From the NCBI RefSeq assembly GCF_014284155.1, contig NZ_JACOFZ010000003.1, forward strand, positions 186,001 through 250,000: a stretch of 64,000 nucleotides of DNA. The letters are read 5' to 3'. Positions 18,832 to 28,483 of the stretch are shown piece by piece; the stretch's first letter is position 1; every line of letters begins with the position of its first letter. The notes beneath the pieces were generated by a model that saw only the letters and a list, made by a program, of their open reading frames with translations, was not told the origin of the DNA and made no database searches. The stretch comes from Affinundibacterium nitidum (GTDB taxonomy: Bacteria > Pseudomonadota > Gammaproteobacteria > Burkholderiales > Burkholderiaceae_D). A program made the translations under genes and the position numbers.

Positions 18832-19787
18832 AGCAAAAGCAATTTGAGCAGCAACATGAAGCGCTGTGGCAAAACATTGAGCTCGTTCTAGCTAACGACA
18901 AGAAGAAAAAACCTGAAAACATCGAGGACTTCCCGGCGCTATACCGACGCTTATGTCAGACATTGGCGCTCGCCCAACAACGAGGCTATTCGCCAGCGCT
19001 GACAGATTATTTACAGAAAATGGTCGGCGATTGCCATCAACGTCTGTATGGCACTAAAGTGGAACGACCATTGACTTTACATCGTTGGATATTCAATGAA
19101 TTTCCACAAAGAGTGAGAGAAGAATGGCGCTTGCTGCTGTTGATGAATCTTGCGTTCTGGGGTGTCGCCATTGTCACTGGCTTACTCGTTTGGTATCAGC
19201 CTGATATGGCTTATCACTTCATGGGTGCGAAAGAGCTCGAGAAGATGCAAGATATGTATCAATCAAATACGTTCAAAACTGGGCGCGGTGCTGAGGGTGA
19301 TTTCACCATGTTTGGTTTCTATATATGGAACAATGTTTCCATTGATTTCCGCACTTTCGCTGGCGGCATTTTCGCTGGCATTCCTGCCATGATAGTGATG
19401 GGTTTTAACGGTATGCATATGGGCGTGGTAGCAGCCGTATTGCATGCAGATAGTGTGACGCGCAATAACTTCTGGCCATTCGTGATTACCCATTCTAGCT
19501 TCGAAATCATCGGCATGTTACTGGCTGGAGTGGCTGGTATGCGTCTAGGTTTAACGCTACTCCACCCGAAGAGATTAAGTCGTCGCCATGCCCTATACCA
19601 AGCAAGTGTTCGTATCTTTCCCGTATTTGTTGGTGCTGCCATTTTGACTTTTATCGCCGCCTTCTTTGAAGCATTCTTTTGCGCCAATGCGGCGATTCCT
19701 CCCAACGTAAAGTATATCGCTGGGGCGATATGTTGGTCTGGCCTAATTCTATTTTTCACGTTCGCTGGACGTCAACGGAGCGCCTAA
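18828..19787 (+). CDS. Stage II sporulation protein M-like membrane protein
   Basis: A 319-residue protein of the SpoIIM superfamily, common in non-sporulating bacteria. A soluble, charged N-terminal helical part (residues 1-95) is followed by about five membrane helices. The first begins near residue 105 (LLLMNLAFWGVAIVTGLLVW), and later segments include GGIFAGIPAMIVMGFNGMHMG and THSSFEIIGMLLAGVAGMRL, which fits the family. In this operon type the SpoIIM-like and RDD proteins are the membrane partners of the MoxR ATPase. It starts inside the RDD stop codon (ATGA) and ends one base before the next gene. Confidence 0.88.
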   Translation: MKQKQFEQQHEALWQNIELVLANDKKKKPENIEDFPALYRRLCQTLALAQQRGYSPALTDYLQKMVGDCHQRLYGTKVERPLTLHRWIFNEFPQRVREEWRLLLLMNLAFWGVAIVTGLLVWYQPDMAYHFMGAKELEKMQDMYQSNTFKTGRGAEGDFTMFGFYIWNNVSIDFRTFAGGIFAGIPAMIVMGFNGMHMGVVAAVLHADSVTRNNFWPFVITHSSFEIIGMLLAGVAGMRLGLTLLHPKRLSRRHALYQASVRIFPVFVGAAILTFIAAFFEAFFCANAAIPPNVKYIAGAICWSGLILFFTFAGRQRSA

Positions 19788-19788
19788 A

Positions 19789-21381
19789 ATGCAATTAGAC
19801 CAGCTCCAACTTGACTTGCGACCACGTACAAATGCTCAAGCGCTCGATCTTGGATTTGCGCTGTTACGGGCAAATGCCTTACGTGTTTACGCCGTTTGGT
19901 TATCGCTTTGGTTACCGACGGTTGCTCTCTGCAGCATATTAGTATTCATGATGCCAACGATGGGCCTTTGGGGAGGCGGCTCCTGGCTTTTGCTTGCTTG
20001 GTTGGTTCGCCCCTACTTAGAACGTGCACCGCTGTATATGCTCTCACGCCAGGTTTTTGGTGAACAAGTGAGCTGGCAAGAAACCCTACGTGCATGGCCA
20101 GGGCAACTCGGTGGTGGTTTCATACGACTCATTTTGCTCCGACCATTCGCTGCTGGCCGCGGACTTTATCAAGCCATTTGGCAATTAGAAGGTGCGCGCA
20201 ACAAAAGCGCACGTTACCGCATCCGTGTTATTGGTAAACATACCATCGGTTCCGCCTCATGGTTTGGTGCAGCCTGCGCCAACTTTGAAGGCATTATTCA
20301 AATCGGTTTTTTTGCATTCCTCGGTTTGTTTCTGAGTGATGCTGGTGCCATGAATCCATTTTCACTGTTTTTCGTCACTGGTGAGGAGCACATTACACTG
20401 CTACTGATCTGTTCAATCCTCGCGTTTACTTTAGGCGGTGCCATCATTGGCCCTATTTATGTCGCCTGTTGCTTCACACTCTATTTGAACCGCCGAGCCA
20501 CCTTGGAGGCATGGGATCTCGAAATCGCATTACGTCAGTTACCACATGTTGTTGAAAAGAAGACTGTGACTTCGATCTTGGCTACATTATTCGTCCTCGT
20601 ACTCGGCGGAGTTCAACTATGGCCAGCACCAGCTCATGCTCAAGGCGACCCCAAAGCGATCATTAACAAACCTATCTGCAATAAAGAGCAACTGGTTTTT
20701 GAGAACAGAACCGAGCGCACCGCAACACAAGATCCCGATATACAAAAGACACGGCAACAAGTTGATGCTATTTATCGCGATAATGACTTTCAATTTTACG
20801 AGTGCAGAGAAAGTTGGGCTCCCAAATTCGAAAAGAAGAATAAAGAAAATACGAAGCTTGACCCTGAAACGCAAGACACCATCAAGAATATCGCTCTTAC
20901 ACTCAAGTATTTATTTATCGGGGTTGCGGTTGCCCTCGTCCTTTGGTTAATCAGTCGTTATCGAGGACAACTATTCGATTTTATCGGCCCAGAAAAAGTT
21001 CGTTTCGCCACAGAAGTCGGTGGGTTGGATATCCGTCCAGAAACTTTGCCTGATGATGTTAGCGCATCCGCCCTCGAACTATGGGGACGAGGTGAGCGAC
21101 GTGCTGCCATCGGCCTTCTCTACCGTGCAAGCCTCGCGCGCTTAGTCGAACATCACCACTTACAAATCAATCAAGGCGCGACCGAAAATGACTGCCTTGA
21201 CCGTGCACGCCAAGCGCTACGTGAAGCTCAATTCGGCAGCGAAATTTTCACGGTGCTCGAAATGTGTACGACAGTATGGTTGCAAGCCGCGTATGCGAAA
21301 CAGTTTCCCAATTCGATCACCGAACTTTGCAATCATTGGAAAAAGACATTTGACCTTCGTTCTAACGGAGGTGGCGTATGA
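19789..21381 (+). CDS. Membrane protein with C-terminal DUF4129-like domain
   Basis: A 530-residue protein. The N-terminal half has about five membrane helices (for example LWLPTVALCSILVFMMPTMG and GFFAFLGLFLSDAGAM). A sixth hydrophobic segment ends in LWPAPAHAQ, and a periplasmic domain of about 75 residues follows. One more helix (IALTLKYLFIGVAVALVLWL) precedes a cytoplasmic DUF4129-type domain (ALELWGRGERRAAIGLLYR around residues 427-445). DUF4129 is usual in MoxR-DUF58 operons, where it may link the ATPase to the membrane. It overlaps the next gene by four bases. The LWPAPAHAQ stretch resembles a signal peptidase site, and whether it is cut cannot be judged. Confidence 0.82.
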   Translation: MQLDQLQLDLRPRTNAQALDLGFALLRANALRVYAVWLSLWLPTVALCSILVFMMPTMGLWGGGSWLLLAWLVRPYLERAPLYMLSRQVFGEQVSWQETLRAWPGQLGGGFIRLILLRPFAAGRGLYQAIWQLEGARNKSARYRIRVIGKHTIGSASWFGAACANFEGIIQIGFFAFLGLFLSDAGAMNPFSLFFVTGEEHITLLLICSILAFTLGGAIIGPIYVACCFTLYLNRRATLEAWDLEIALRQLPHVVEKKTVTSILATLFVLVLGGVQLWPAPAHAQGDPKAIINKPICNKEQLVFENRTERTATQDPDIQKTRQQVDAIYRDNDFQFYECRESWAPKFEKKNKENTKLDPETQDTIKNIALTLKYLFIGVAVALVLWLISRYRGQLFDFIGPEKVRFATEVGGLDIRPETLPDDVSASALELWGRGERRAAIGLLYRASLARLVEHHHLQINQGATENDCLDRARQALREAQFGSEIFTVLEMCTTVWLQAAYAKQFPNSITELCNHWKKTFDLRSNGGGV

Positions 21382-22856
21382 GCCAGAACAGTTACTCTAA
21401 AAGTGCGATGGGCCATAGAACTGCGCTCGACTACCTGCTTTGGGGTGGGCTCTTACTACTCTGCCTTGGCGGTGGCTGGTGGTGGCTGCAAAACATGGAA
21501 AAATCATGGCAGCCTGAATTACGCCAGTTGGAGAATTACCGTAAACAACCCATGTTGGCTGCGCTACGTCTTTTAGAACAGCACGGCCATAAAATTAACG
21601 AGGTCGACTATCTCAGTACTGAAGCGATCGACAAAGCACCGAATGGCACCCTAATTATTAGCAATAATGATGGCACCATGAGCCGCGATCAATCGCAACA
21701 TCTACTCAATTGGGTAGAACGCGGCAACACATTAATTACCTTCCCGCAAATGCGTTATGAACCGCCAAAACCGACGAAAACGGCCGTCGAAGAGGCGGAA
21801 GAAGAACAAGCAAAGAAGAAAACTGACGAAGACCTGCGCAAGATCACGCCTTATCTAGAACCGCAATCACGTCGTTTTAACACCAGTATGCAAGATCCTA
21901 TTGGTGACTACCTTGGACTCGCCTCGGTATACCAATACCGTGGTAGCGCGACCAATGCAAAAACCAATGCTGCAAACAATGCCGATACTGTTCCACCACC
22001 CGCAGAAACTTCGGCCTCAGCAGCCTCCTCCGCAGAAGATGAATATGTGGACGACTATGAGGAGGACTACGACGATGACGAGGAAGCTGGAACATCTCCC
22101 TCTGTTATGGTGCAAAATCAAAACCTCAATACCTACGTTGACTCTGCCAAGGTATGGGTGCAATTGCCACACGTAACACGTCCTGTCCAAATTACGAAGC
22201 CAAGCATGGTGATGTATAGCTTCAAACGTGGCCCCAAACCAATCTATCAGGCAGACAATGGTAGCCATCTGCGCGTGTATCAACATGGCAAAGGCCACAT
22301 CATCGCCATGCCACAGAACATTTTTATCGGCCATCATTTGAAGTGGGACGACAACGCTCAATTATTACTCGACTGCGCAAGCCTCAATGCTAAGTTCACG
22401 AATTTCACTGTCATTAAGGGTCTCAAACTCGCCCCTTGGTACGAATTGCTTTGGCAGAATTTTTCAATAGCACTATTGGGATTGACGGCGCTTATCCTAC
22501 TTTGGTCTTGGCGTGGTGCGCGACGTTTTGGCTTGCTGCTGCCTGAGATGATGTTGGAACGTCGCTCCTTGTTAGAACATATCGAAGCGAGTGCGCGTTG
22601 GGCTTGGACTACAGAGACTGGACGCCAACGCCTACTCGAAGCCGCACGAGTCGCCTTACAAGAAATTTTGCGACGCCGCGCGCCAGAACTCTTGCGATTG
22701 GCAACACCAGAGATGTTCGAAGTGATGACGACACAGACGGGTTTAGATCGCGCCTCACTCATCCTGGCATGGCAAGAACCAGCATCTAGATCTCCGCACC
22801 AATTCACGCGACAAATTCAACTACTTCAACAATTGAGGGCGCATTATGAGCGTTAA
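21378..22856 (+). CDS. DUF4350 domain-containing membrane-anchored protein
   Basis: A 492-residue protein with an N-terminal anchor (LLWGGLLLLCLGGGWWW), a periplasmic region and a second membrane helix near residue 360 (NFSIALLGLTALILLWSW). A basic cytoplasmic C-terminal domain rich in Arg follows. DUF4350 proteins are found with MoxR and DUF58 genes, and the N-terminal part resembles a GATase-like fold. A striking acidic tract lies near residues 218-236 (DEYVDDYEEDYDDDEEAG) after an Ala/Asn/Pro linker. This would place a strongly negative, flexible loop in the periplasm, where calcium or magnesium binding is possible but unproven. It overlaps the next gene by eleven bases. Confidence 0.82.
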   Translation: MSQNSYSKSAMGHRTALDYLLWGGLLLLCLGGGWWWLQNMEKSWQPELRQLENYRKQPMLAALRLLEQHGHKINEVDYLSTEAIDKAPNGTLIISNNDGTMSRDQSQHLLNWVERGNTLITFPQMRYEPPKPTKTAVEEAEEEQAKKKTDEDLRKITPYLEPQSRRFNTSMQDPIGDYLGLASVYQYRGSATNAKTNAANNADTVPPPAETSASAASSAEDEYVDDYEEDYDDDEEAGTSPSVMVQNQNLNTYVDSAKVWVQLPHVTRPVQITKPSMVMYSFKRGPKPIYQADNGSHLRVYQHGKGHIIAMPQNIFIGHHLKWDDNAQLLLDCASLNAKFTNFTVIKGLKLAPWYELLWQNFSIALLGLTALILLWSWRGARRFGLLLPEMMLERRSLLEHIEASARWAWTTETGRQRLLEAARVALQEILRRRAPELLRLATPEMFEVMTTQTGLDRASLILAWQEPASRSPHQFTRQIQLLQQLRAHYER

Positions 22857-23928
22857 CACTCCCAATACTCCAGACACTGGCGCCGAAGTCGCGCCTAACA
22901 ACAATACCGCTGGACTTAACCAAGCGGTGATCCCAGAGAATAAATTGGGTCCCTCTGGCATTAGCCCTGAGCGTCATCAACAAGCAGTGGAAATCGTCAG
23001 CCGCATGCGCGAAGAGATTCAACGCGCCATCATCGGACAAAAAACTGTGGTCAATCAAGTCTTAGCTTGTTGCTTGGCCGGTGGCCATATCTTGCTCGAG
23101 GGCGTACCGGGTCTCGGTAAAACTTTATTGGTAAAAGCTCTTGCAAAAACATTTGCCGGTAGTGCTTCGCGCATTCAGTTCACACCAGATCTGATGCCCG
23201 CCGACGTCATGGGTCATGCCATCTATGACATCAAAAATCAAACTTTTAGCGTACGCAAAGGACCTGTATTCACCAATCTTCTACTAGCTGACGAGATTAA
23301 CCGTGCGCCTGCTAAAACGCAGTCCGCACTTCTTGAAGTGATGCAGGAACGCCAAGTGACGATTGAAAATGAATCACACGCACTCGACGCACCCTTCATG
23401 GTATTGGCGACCCAAAACCCATTGGAAAATGAAGGCACCTATCCTTTGCCTGAAGCCCAACTTGATCGTTTCTTGATTAAAGCCTGTATCGACTACCCAA
23501 GTGCGGAAGAAGAATTGGCCATGTTGAATATGGTCACACACAAGCGTATTGGCGATGGATTGGAAGTTAAACAAGTCAATACCATCATTAAGCCAGAAAC
23601 GATCATTGCACTACAGCAGTTGGTATCGCAAATTCATGTTGATGATGCGGTTGCCGATTACGCCGTTAGAATTGTGCGCGCCACACGTGAATGCCCAGGT
23701 ATTTCAGTCGGGGCGGGCCCACGTGGCAGTATCGCCTTAGTGCGTATCGCGCGCGCTTTTGCTTTGATGAATAAACGCGACTTCGTCACACCAGCCGACA
23801 TCAAAGCAGCGAGTCTGCCGGTATTGCGCCACCGCGTGGCTTTATCGCCCGAAAGCGAGCTTGATGGCTTAAGTAGCGACAATATTTTGTCGAATATGAT
23901 CGAGCAGATTGCCGCCCCTCGCGCTTAA
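22846..23928 (+). CDS. MoxR family AAA+ ATPase
   Basis: A 360-residue cytoplasmic AAA+ protein. It has Walker A (GVPGLGKTLL, residues 86-95), Walker B (LLADEINRAPAKTQSALLE, near 145-163), a sensor-1 segment (LATQNPLENEGTYPLPEAQLDRF) and the C-terminal AAA lid. MoxR ATPases act as chaperone-like factors for maturation or assembly of partner complexes, often through a von Willebrand A-like partner. Here that partner is probably the DUF58 protein encoded nine bases downstream. A polar N-terminal extension of about 40 residues precedes the core. Confidence 0.95.
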   Translation: MSVNTPNTPDTGAEVAPNNNTAGLNQAVIPENKLGPSGISPERHQQAVEIVSRMREEIQRAIIGQKTVVNQVLACCLAGGHILLEGVPGLGKTLLVKALAKTFAGSASRIQFTPDLMPADVMGHAIYDIKNQTFSVRKGPVFTNLLLADEINRAPAKTQSALLEVMQERQVTIENESHALDAPFMVLATQNPLENEGTYPLPEAQLDRFLIKACIDYPSAEEELAMLNMVTHKRIGDGLEVKQVNTIIKPETIIALQQLVSQIHVDDAVADYAVRIVRATRECPGISVGAGPRGSIALVRIARAFALMNKRDFVTPADIKAASLPVLRHRVALSPESELDGLSSDNILSNMIEQIAAPRA

Positions 23929-23937
23929 GGACGCACG

Positions 23938-25242
23938 ATGATTCCAAGCCGTCGCTTGCTGCAGATTATTGGTGTCTTGCTTCTGCCAGCGTTTTTGCTA
24001 CATTACTTTCCGCTCTTGTATTTTCCCTTGAGCGTCGTCGTATGCTCGCTTTTACTACTCAGCGTGGTTGAGATGTGGAGCTTACGTAAAGCGCCAGCGA
24101 TTCGTATTGAACGACAAATGCAGGGCGTGTGGCCCATCGACTTATGGAATACCGTCTCACTCAGTCTGCATAACGAATCATCACAAACCATCACCTGTGA
24201 TGTAATTGATGCATACCCCAATCATTGGAAGTGTGCTGGGCAACCGCATCACACCACGATAGAAGCGGGCAGATATAAGCGCATCGATTATCAATTGTGT
24301 CCTGATCAGCGTGGTGATGCGCCATTTGGCCAAGTATTTGTGCGCCTACGTTCGCGTCTGGGATTATGGGAACGTACGTTCCGTCTCGGCTCCGAACAAC
24401 ATGTAAAAGTTTTTCCTGACTTTTCCAAGTTACTCGGCAATACTTTAACGGCCACTGACAGACGCTCGCCCACCGCAGGTAACTTACGCAAACGCCGTCG
24501 CGGTGAAGGAACTGATTTCCGTCAATTGCGTGATTATCGTCAAGGCGATAGTCAACGCTCTATCGATTGGAAAGCCACCGCACGTTATCAAAAACCGATC
24601 ACACGCGAATACCAAGAAGAACGCGATCAGCAGGTCATCTTTTTACTTGATACTGGCCGCCGTATGCTGTCAAAAGACGGTCAAACTAGCCATTTCGATC
24701 ATGCATTAAACGCTATTTTGACCTTGAGCTTTATCGCCCAAAAACAAGGCGATGCGGTTGGTCTGATGACTTTCGGTAAAGAGCAACGCTGGTTAGCACC
24801 GCATAAAGGGCGTATCGGTTTAGATCGCATTTTGGCAGGTATCTACGATTTGCAAGCAGACGAAACGGCACCTGATTTCAGTTTCGCCGCCAGCGCCTTG
24901 ATGCGCCGTTTAAACAAACGCGCCTTTATTGTTCTCATTACAAATCTACGTGATGAAGACGATGAAGCCATGCGTAGCGCCTGTGAACTGCTGTCGACCA
25001 AGCACCTTGTCATGTGTGCTAGCTTACGTGAAAAATCCTTGGATAGTGCCTTACAGCAGCCCGTGCACCAATTTAACGATGCCTTGCGCCACAGCGCAGC
25101 ACTGCAATATCTTCAACAACGCGATTACGCGATCAAACGACTCGGCATACGTGCTGGCCAACTGATCGATATCATTCCCGAACGACTCAGCGGTGCACTT
25201 GTGAATCGCTACCTTGATATCAAAGAAAGCGGCGCGCTGTAA
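23938..25242 (+). CDS. DUF58 domain-containing membrane protein
   Basis: A 434-residue protein with two N-terminal membrane helices (LLQIIGVLLLPAFLLHYFPL and the following hydrophobic stretch) and a beta-rich domain. The DUF58 core is recognised by GEGTDFRQLRDYRQGDSQRS and IDWKATARYQKP near residues 190-220, followed by VIFLLDTGRRML, which resembles the first strand and metal site of a von Willebrand A domain. DUF58 proteins accompany MoxR ATPases. It ends the operon; the next gene is convergent, 28 bases away, with no obvious terminator between. Confidence 0.93.
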   Translation: MIPSRRLLQIIGVLLLPAFLLHYFPLLYFPLSVVVCSLLLLSVVEMWSLRKAPAIRIERQMQGVWPIDLWNTVSLSLHNESSQTITCDVIDAYPNHWKCAGQPHHTTIEAGRYKRIDYQLCPDQRGDAPFGQVFVRLRSRLGLWERTFRLGSEQHVKVFPDFSKLLGNTLTATDRRSPTAGNLRKRRRGEGTDFRQLRDYRQGDSQRSIDWKATARYQKPITREYQEERDQQVIFLLDTGRRMLSKDGQTSHFDHALNAILTLSFIAQKQGDAVGLMTFGKEQRWLAPHKGRIGLDRILAGIYDLQADETAPDFSFAASALMRRLNKRAFIVLITNLRDEDDEAMRSACELLSTKHLVMCASLREKSLDSALQQPVHQFNDALRHSAALQYLQQRDYAIKRLGIRAGQLIDIIPERLSGALVNRYLDIKESGAL

Positions 25243-25270
25243 GGACGACTTAAGCGCTCAAAACAATCGC

Positions 25271-27100
25271 CTATTCCGCGTAACGACGCCGCTTCACGAC
25301 CAAACTCAATAATCCAGCCACTAGCGCAAATGCTGCAATATAAAGCGCTATTCGAGTGATCATATTGGCTTTTTTCTGAGACTCAGGCATCTCAAATGGG
25401 TAGGGCTTGTAAGAGACTAAACTCTGCGCTTGTTCACGCTGCTCCACTGTAAACTGATCACCAGGACGGCATCCATTTTCGTTTGGATAAACGTAGCAAG
25501 CTGGATTTTTTAGATTGAGCTTGCCACCTGCTTGATGCATCACAGAACCGATACTCAAACCTTGCGCCGAAAATTTTTCGAGCTGATAACCAAAGATTGG
25601 ATTATAACAAGCGACCTGAGATACACCTGCGATCAGAGTGTCATTTAATTTCAGCGGAATATTCAAACTTGGAATTTGTATATTTGCCGATGTACCTAAG
25701 TTGAGAATTTGCGGGCGGATTAGATCTTGTTTCAAATATTGATCTGCCACCATCACAGGCACCATGCTGTAGCTTTGTCCTGCATAATACTCACGAGATT
25801 CCTGCTGCATTTGTATGGTACTGAGAGCAATCAGGCCTAAACTAACTGCCGCACCCCATCGCTTTTCCTGCATGCGGTCATTCAACAGACCTGCAAGTAC
25901 CGCGATCAGTGGTATGAATACAATCAGCCAACGTAGTGGCGTACTCATGCTATTGATCAAGGGTATTTGTTTAAGCGTCTCATTCCACGTCGGGCTCCAA
26001 AAGTTTAAGAGCAGCGGTAACGCCAAAACCAATAGCAGCAAGACCAATAACGACACGTGCTTTGCACTTTTCAAATGATCACGGATCTCACGCCATTGCT
26101 TCATCAAAAGATAGAGGGAGCCAATGGCTAAGAATGCAAATATCGCTGTCGAAAAATTGTAGGCCCATTCATGCGGCGCCAGCGCCCATTGTAAGTTTCG
26201 CATTGAAGGCATACCAAGTTGGTATGCCTCTTGTGAAGGTAAGAATAACGCGCCCGCCACCATCGTCAACTCATCCAAGATATTGTCTGCACCTGGCAAA
26301 GCATAAAAGGAACGCGGAAATTGCCCTATGAAGGCGAATCCCGCCCACAATTTTGATGCAGACAAGGCCAAACCAAATGTCGCCGCCAACATTGAACGAA
26401 TCAAGAAAGAAATGATGGCGGCACCGCGCAACATAGCAACGAGGGCAACTAGGGCCACCGCTAGGCCACCCGCTAACATCAAGGTGCCGAAACCAGAATG
26501 GACCCAGTAACTCAAGAAGGCCCCTGCTGCCAAAGCAAGCAAGATGGCATGCCAGCGTGAACGTAAAGGCACCAAAAGTAAGAGTGCGATCCAAGGCACC
26601 AAGGCGAAGGCGTGATAGGTAACATGTCCGACAATAATTCTGTGTGGCAGGAATCCGTTTAACATCATCAAACTACCAACCAACAGCGCAGTGTTTCTGT
26701 GGCAGTTAAACACATAACGCATCAACAAGTAAGATCCCCAGAACATCAAACTTGCTGTCATCACTAAAGTAATCATCACCGCGTCAAGTGGGCTCACGAT
26801 GAAAACCAAAAACTGTGGAATCGAGTAAAAGGTAGACTGTGGGTCAGGAAAAAAAGGCTGGCCTGCACAAAACGAGGGCGTGAACCAAGGCGTTTCTAAG
26901 CCGTTATTGCGAAACCAAATTTCGCCATCAAACCAAGCGGGAAATAAATAAGCAAAATCATGCCCTATCATGCCACTCGATGATGGCAGAAAGTTGAGAT
27001 ACACCAAGAGATAAACTACGAGCAAAACAAGAAACAAACCCCAGCACATCAGGGTCGAGTAGCGAGACGGATACTTTTGGAAGAAAACCGCATTATTCAT
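25271..27100 (-). CDS. Large polytopic membrane protein, possible GT-C type glycosyltransferase
   Basis: A 609-residue integral membrane protein with about twelve hydrophobic helices and a C-terminal soluble part (residues 450-575) before a last helix and a basic tail. An acidic residue lies in the first periplasmic loop (SSGMIGHDFAYLFPAWFDGE). Many helices with an Asp in the first large loop are typical of GT-C lipid-linked sugar transferases and of YfhO-like proteins, but I do not recognise the family firmly. It is the last gene of the glycan operon, nine bases after gtrA with GAGG upstream, and is the best candidate for transferring the sugar made and flipped by its neighbours. Confidence 0.7.
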   Translation of the reverse strand: MNNAVFFQKYPSRYSTLMCWGLFLVLLVVYLLVYLNFLPSSSGMIGHDFAYLFPAWFDGEIWFRNNGLETPWFTPSFCAGQPFFPDPQSTFYSIPQFLVFIVSPLDAVMITLVMTASLMFWGSYLLMRYVFNCHRNTALLVGSLMMLNGFLPHRIIVGHVTYHAFALVPWIALLLLVPLRSRWHAILLALAAGAFLSYWVHSGFGTLMLAGGLAVALVALVAMLRGAAIISFLIRSMLAATFGLALSASKLWAGFAFIGQFPRSFYALPGADNILDELTMVAGALFLPSQEAYQLGMPSMRNLQWALAPHEWAYNFSTAIFAFLAIGSLYLLMKQWREIRDHLKSAKHVSLLVLLLLVLALPLLLNFWSPTWNETLKQIPLINSMSTPLRWLIVFIPLIAVLAGLLNDRMQEKRWGAAVSLGLIALSTIQMQQESREYYAGQSYSMVPVMVADQYLKQDLIRPQILNLGTSANIQIPSLNIPLKLNDTLIAGVSQVACYNPIFGYQLEKFSAQGLSIGSVMHQAGGKLNLKNPACYVYPNENGCRPGDQFTVEQREQAQSLVSYKPYPFEMPESQKKANMITRIALYIAAFALVAGLLSLVVKRRRYAE

Positions 27101-27109
27101 ACGAATGCC

Positions 27110-27532
27110 TCATGAAAAGAATCGGCTAAACGTGAATTTAGCGTGAATGATATAACTCACCACGACGCCAACCAGTACGACAATAGGTTGTGAAATCATG
27201 GGATTAATGTGTAGAGTATCCACAAACAAATAAAGACCTAAGATCTGAAATCCAAGCATGAATAAGGACGTGAGATTAAACCTCACATACTCCAATACTG
27301 GCGATGCTTCACTCTTAAAGACGAAACGACGATACATCAACCATGACGACAGTACGCTCAAAAAATGCGCCAGCACGGTAATCCACTGATAATGCCATTC
27401 GTTTTTCAGCAATAGATACAATAAGAAGAAAAGACTTATGCCTACGCCGGTATTAAAGACACCAACTAAAACATACATAATCTTTTGACGATCAATTCCC
27501 GGCTTCAATACGTTCATTAGTCGACTCAACAT
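27110..27532 (-). CDS. GtrA family membrane protein
   Basis: A 140-residue protein with four membrane helices (YVLVGVFNTGVGISLFFLLY first, VVLVGVVVSYIIHAKFTF last). The VGVFNTGVG start and the terminal FxFxRFF pattern are typical of GtrA. GtrA proteins are thought to flip polyprenyl-phosphate-linked sugars for O-antigen or teichoic acid glycosylation, together with a GtrB-type transferase, which here is the C-terminal half of the fusion protein two genes upstream. The frame extends 25 codons further into the methyltransferase gene, but the ATG at 27532, 13 bases after the methyltransferase stop, gives the normal family length. Confidence 0.9.
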   Translation of the reverse strand: MLSRLMNVLKPGIDRQKIMYVLVGVFNTGVGISLFFLLYLLLKNEWHYQWITVLAHFLSVLSSWLMYRRFVFKSEASPVLEYVRFNLTSLFMLGFQILGLYLFVDTLHINPMISQPIVVLVGVVVSYIIHAKFTFSRFFS

Positions 27533-27545
27533 ACAAATTCTTTTT

Positions 27546-28481
27546 TCATCGCTTAACACCGAAGCCGAGAATATTTCCCACGCGCGCCGACAACATCGTC
27601 TTGCCAATAGCGCTTCCTGTCATACGATTCAACAGTGAGCGTTTCAAGCCCTGAGGCATAGGGAATAATTTTAACCAGTAGCTGATGGGATAAGCATTTG
27701 CAATCGAGCTGACTTCAATCTCGGCATATCCATTGTGGGCATAGGCTTTATTCAGGCTCTGTGGCGAAAATAACTGTAGATGTTCGATATCATAAATAGG
27801 AGATTTTGCACCCATCGCTCGCGCCAGTGGCGCGCGGAAATTATGTGCCACTGTCATGAGCGCACCGCCTGGTTTAAGCAAACTATGTGCTGCTTGAAAC
27901 AATTCATTGGGTTTCTCTACGTGCTCCAGTGTTTGGAAACAAGTGATTAAGTCAAATGATTGCGGCTCGAAATTCTCGGCTTTAAAGAAATCATTGACCA
28001 ACATCGAACGAAGATGTTCTGGCGCACGTTTGACTGGTTCCTTTGATGGCTCCACACCTACCACGTCCTTAAAGCCTGCTTTTAAAAGCTGGGCCACAAA
28101 TGCGCCATCTCCCGCGCCAATATCGAGCGCCTTTGCCCTACCACTAATTTTAGGCAGTCGCTTATTAAGTTCCTTACCGTAAGTCAGTGCTGCATATGAG
28201 GATTCATCAGTCGCATCAAAATCAGCTTCGGTATAACTCTGTTGGAACCACTCATCATCAGGAACATGATTAGCAAAAACGAGGTCACAGGAGGTGCAAA
28301 GTGCCAAGTCAAAGTGCATATACTCGGGTAATTTGCGTGACGCAAATGCAAACCCGTCGAGCGCGGAAAAATCGACTTTGGCTGGCATCCATACGGTGCT
28401 TGCTGGTTGAGCACAGATAGAGCAGCAACGCTCACGAAAACGGAAGTTCGTAGTCTGTGCTTGTTGAGTAACCTGGTTCAT
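27546..28481 (-). CDS. Class I SAM-dependent methyltransferase with N-terminal Cys motifs
   Basis: A 311-residue cytoplasmic enzyme. The SAM-binding motif is DIGAGDGAFV at residues 120-129, followed by VGVEPS and the post-motif FDLITCFQTLEHVEKP. The N-terminal part has Cys20-x-x-Cys23 and Cys62-x-x-Cys65, which could bind a zinc ion. This layout is seen in methyltransferases that act on nucleotide sugars, and in the sugar C-methyltransferase group, but the exact substrate is not readable. It begins two bases after the stop of the epimerase-glycosyltransferase gene, so translation is probably coupled. It may methylate the sugar made by this operon. Confidence 0.88.
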   Translation of the reverse strand: MNQVTQQAQTTNFRFRERCCSICAQPASTVWMPAKVDFSALDGFAFASRKLPEYMHFDLALCTSCDLVFANHVPDDEWFQQSYTEADFDATDESSYAALTYGKELNKRLPKISGRAKALDIGAGDGAFVAQLLKAGFKDVVGVEPSKEPVKRAPEHLRSMLVNDFFKAENFEPQSFDLITCFQTLEHVEKPNELFQAAHSLLKPGGALMTVAHNFRAPLARAMGAKSPIYDIEHLQLFSPQSLNKAYAHNGYAEIEVSSIANAYPISYWLKLFPMPQGLKRSLLNRMTGSAIGKTMLSARVGNILGFGVKR

Positions 28482-28483
28482 AC

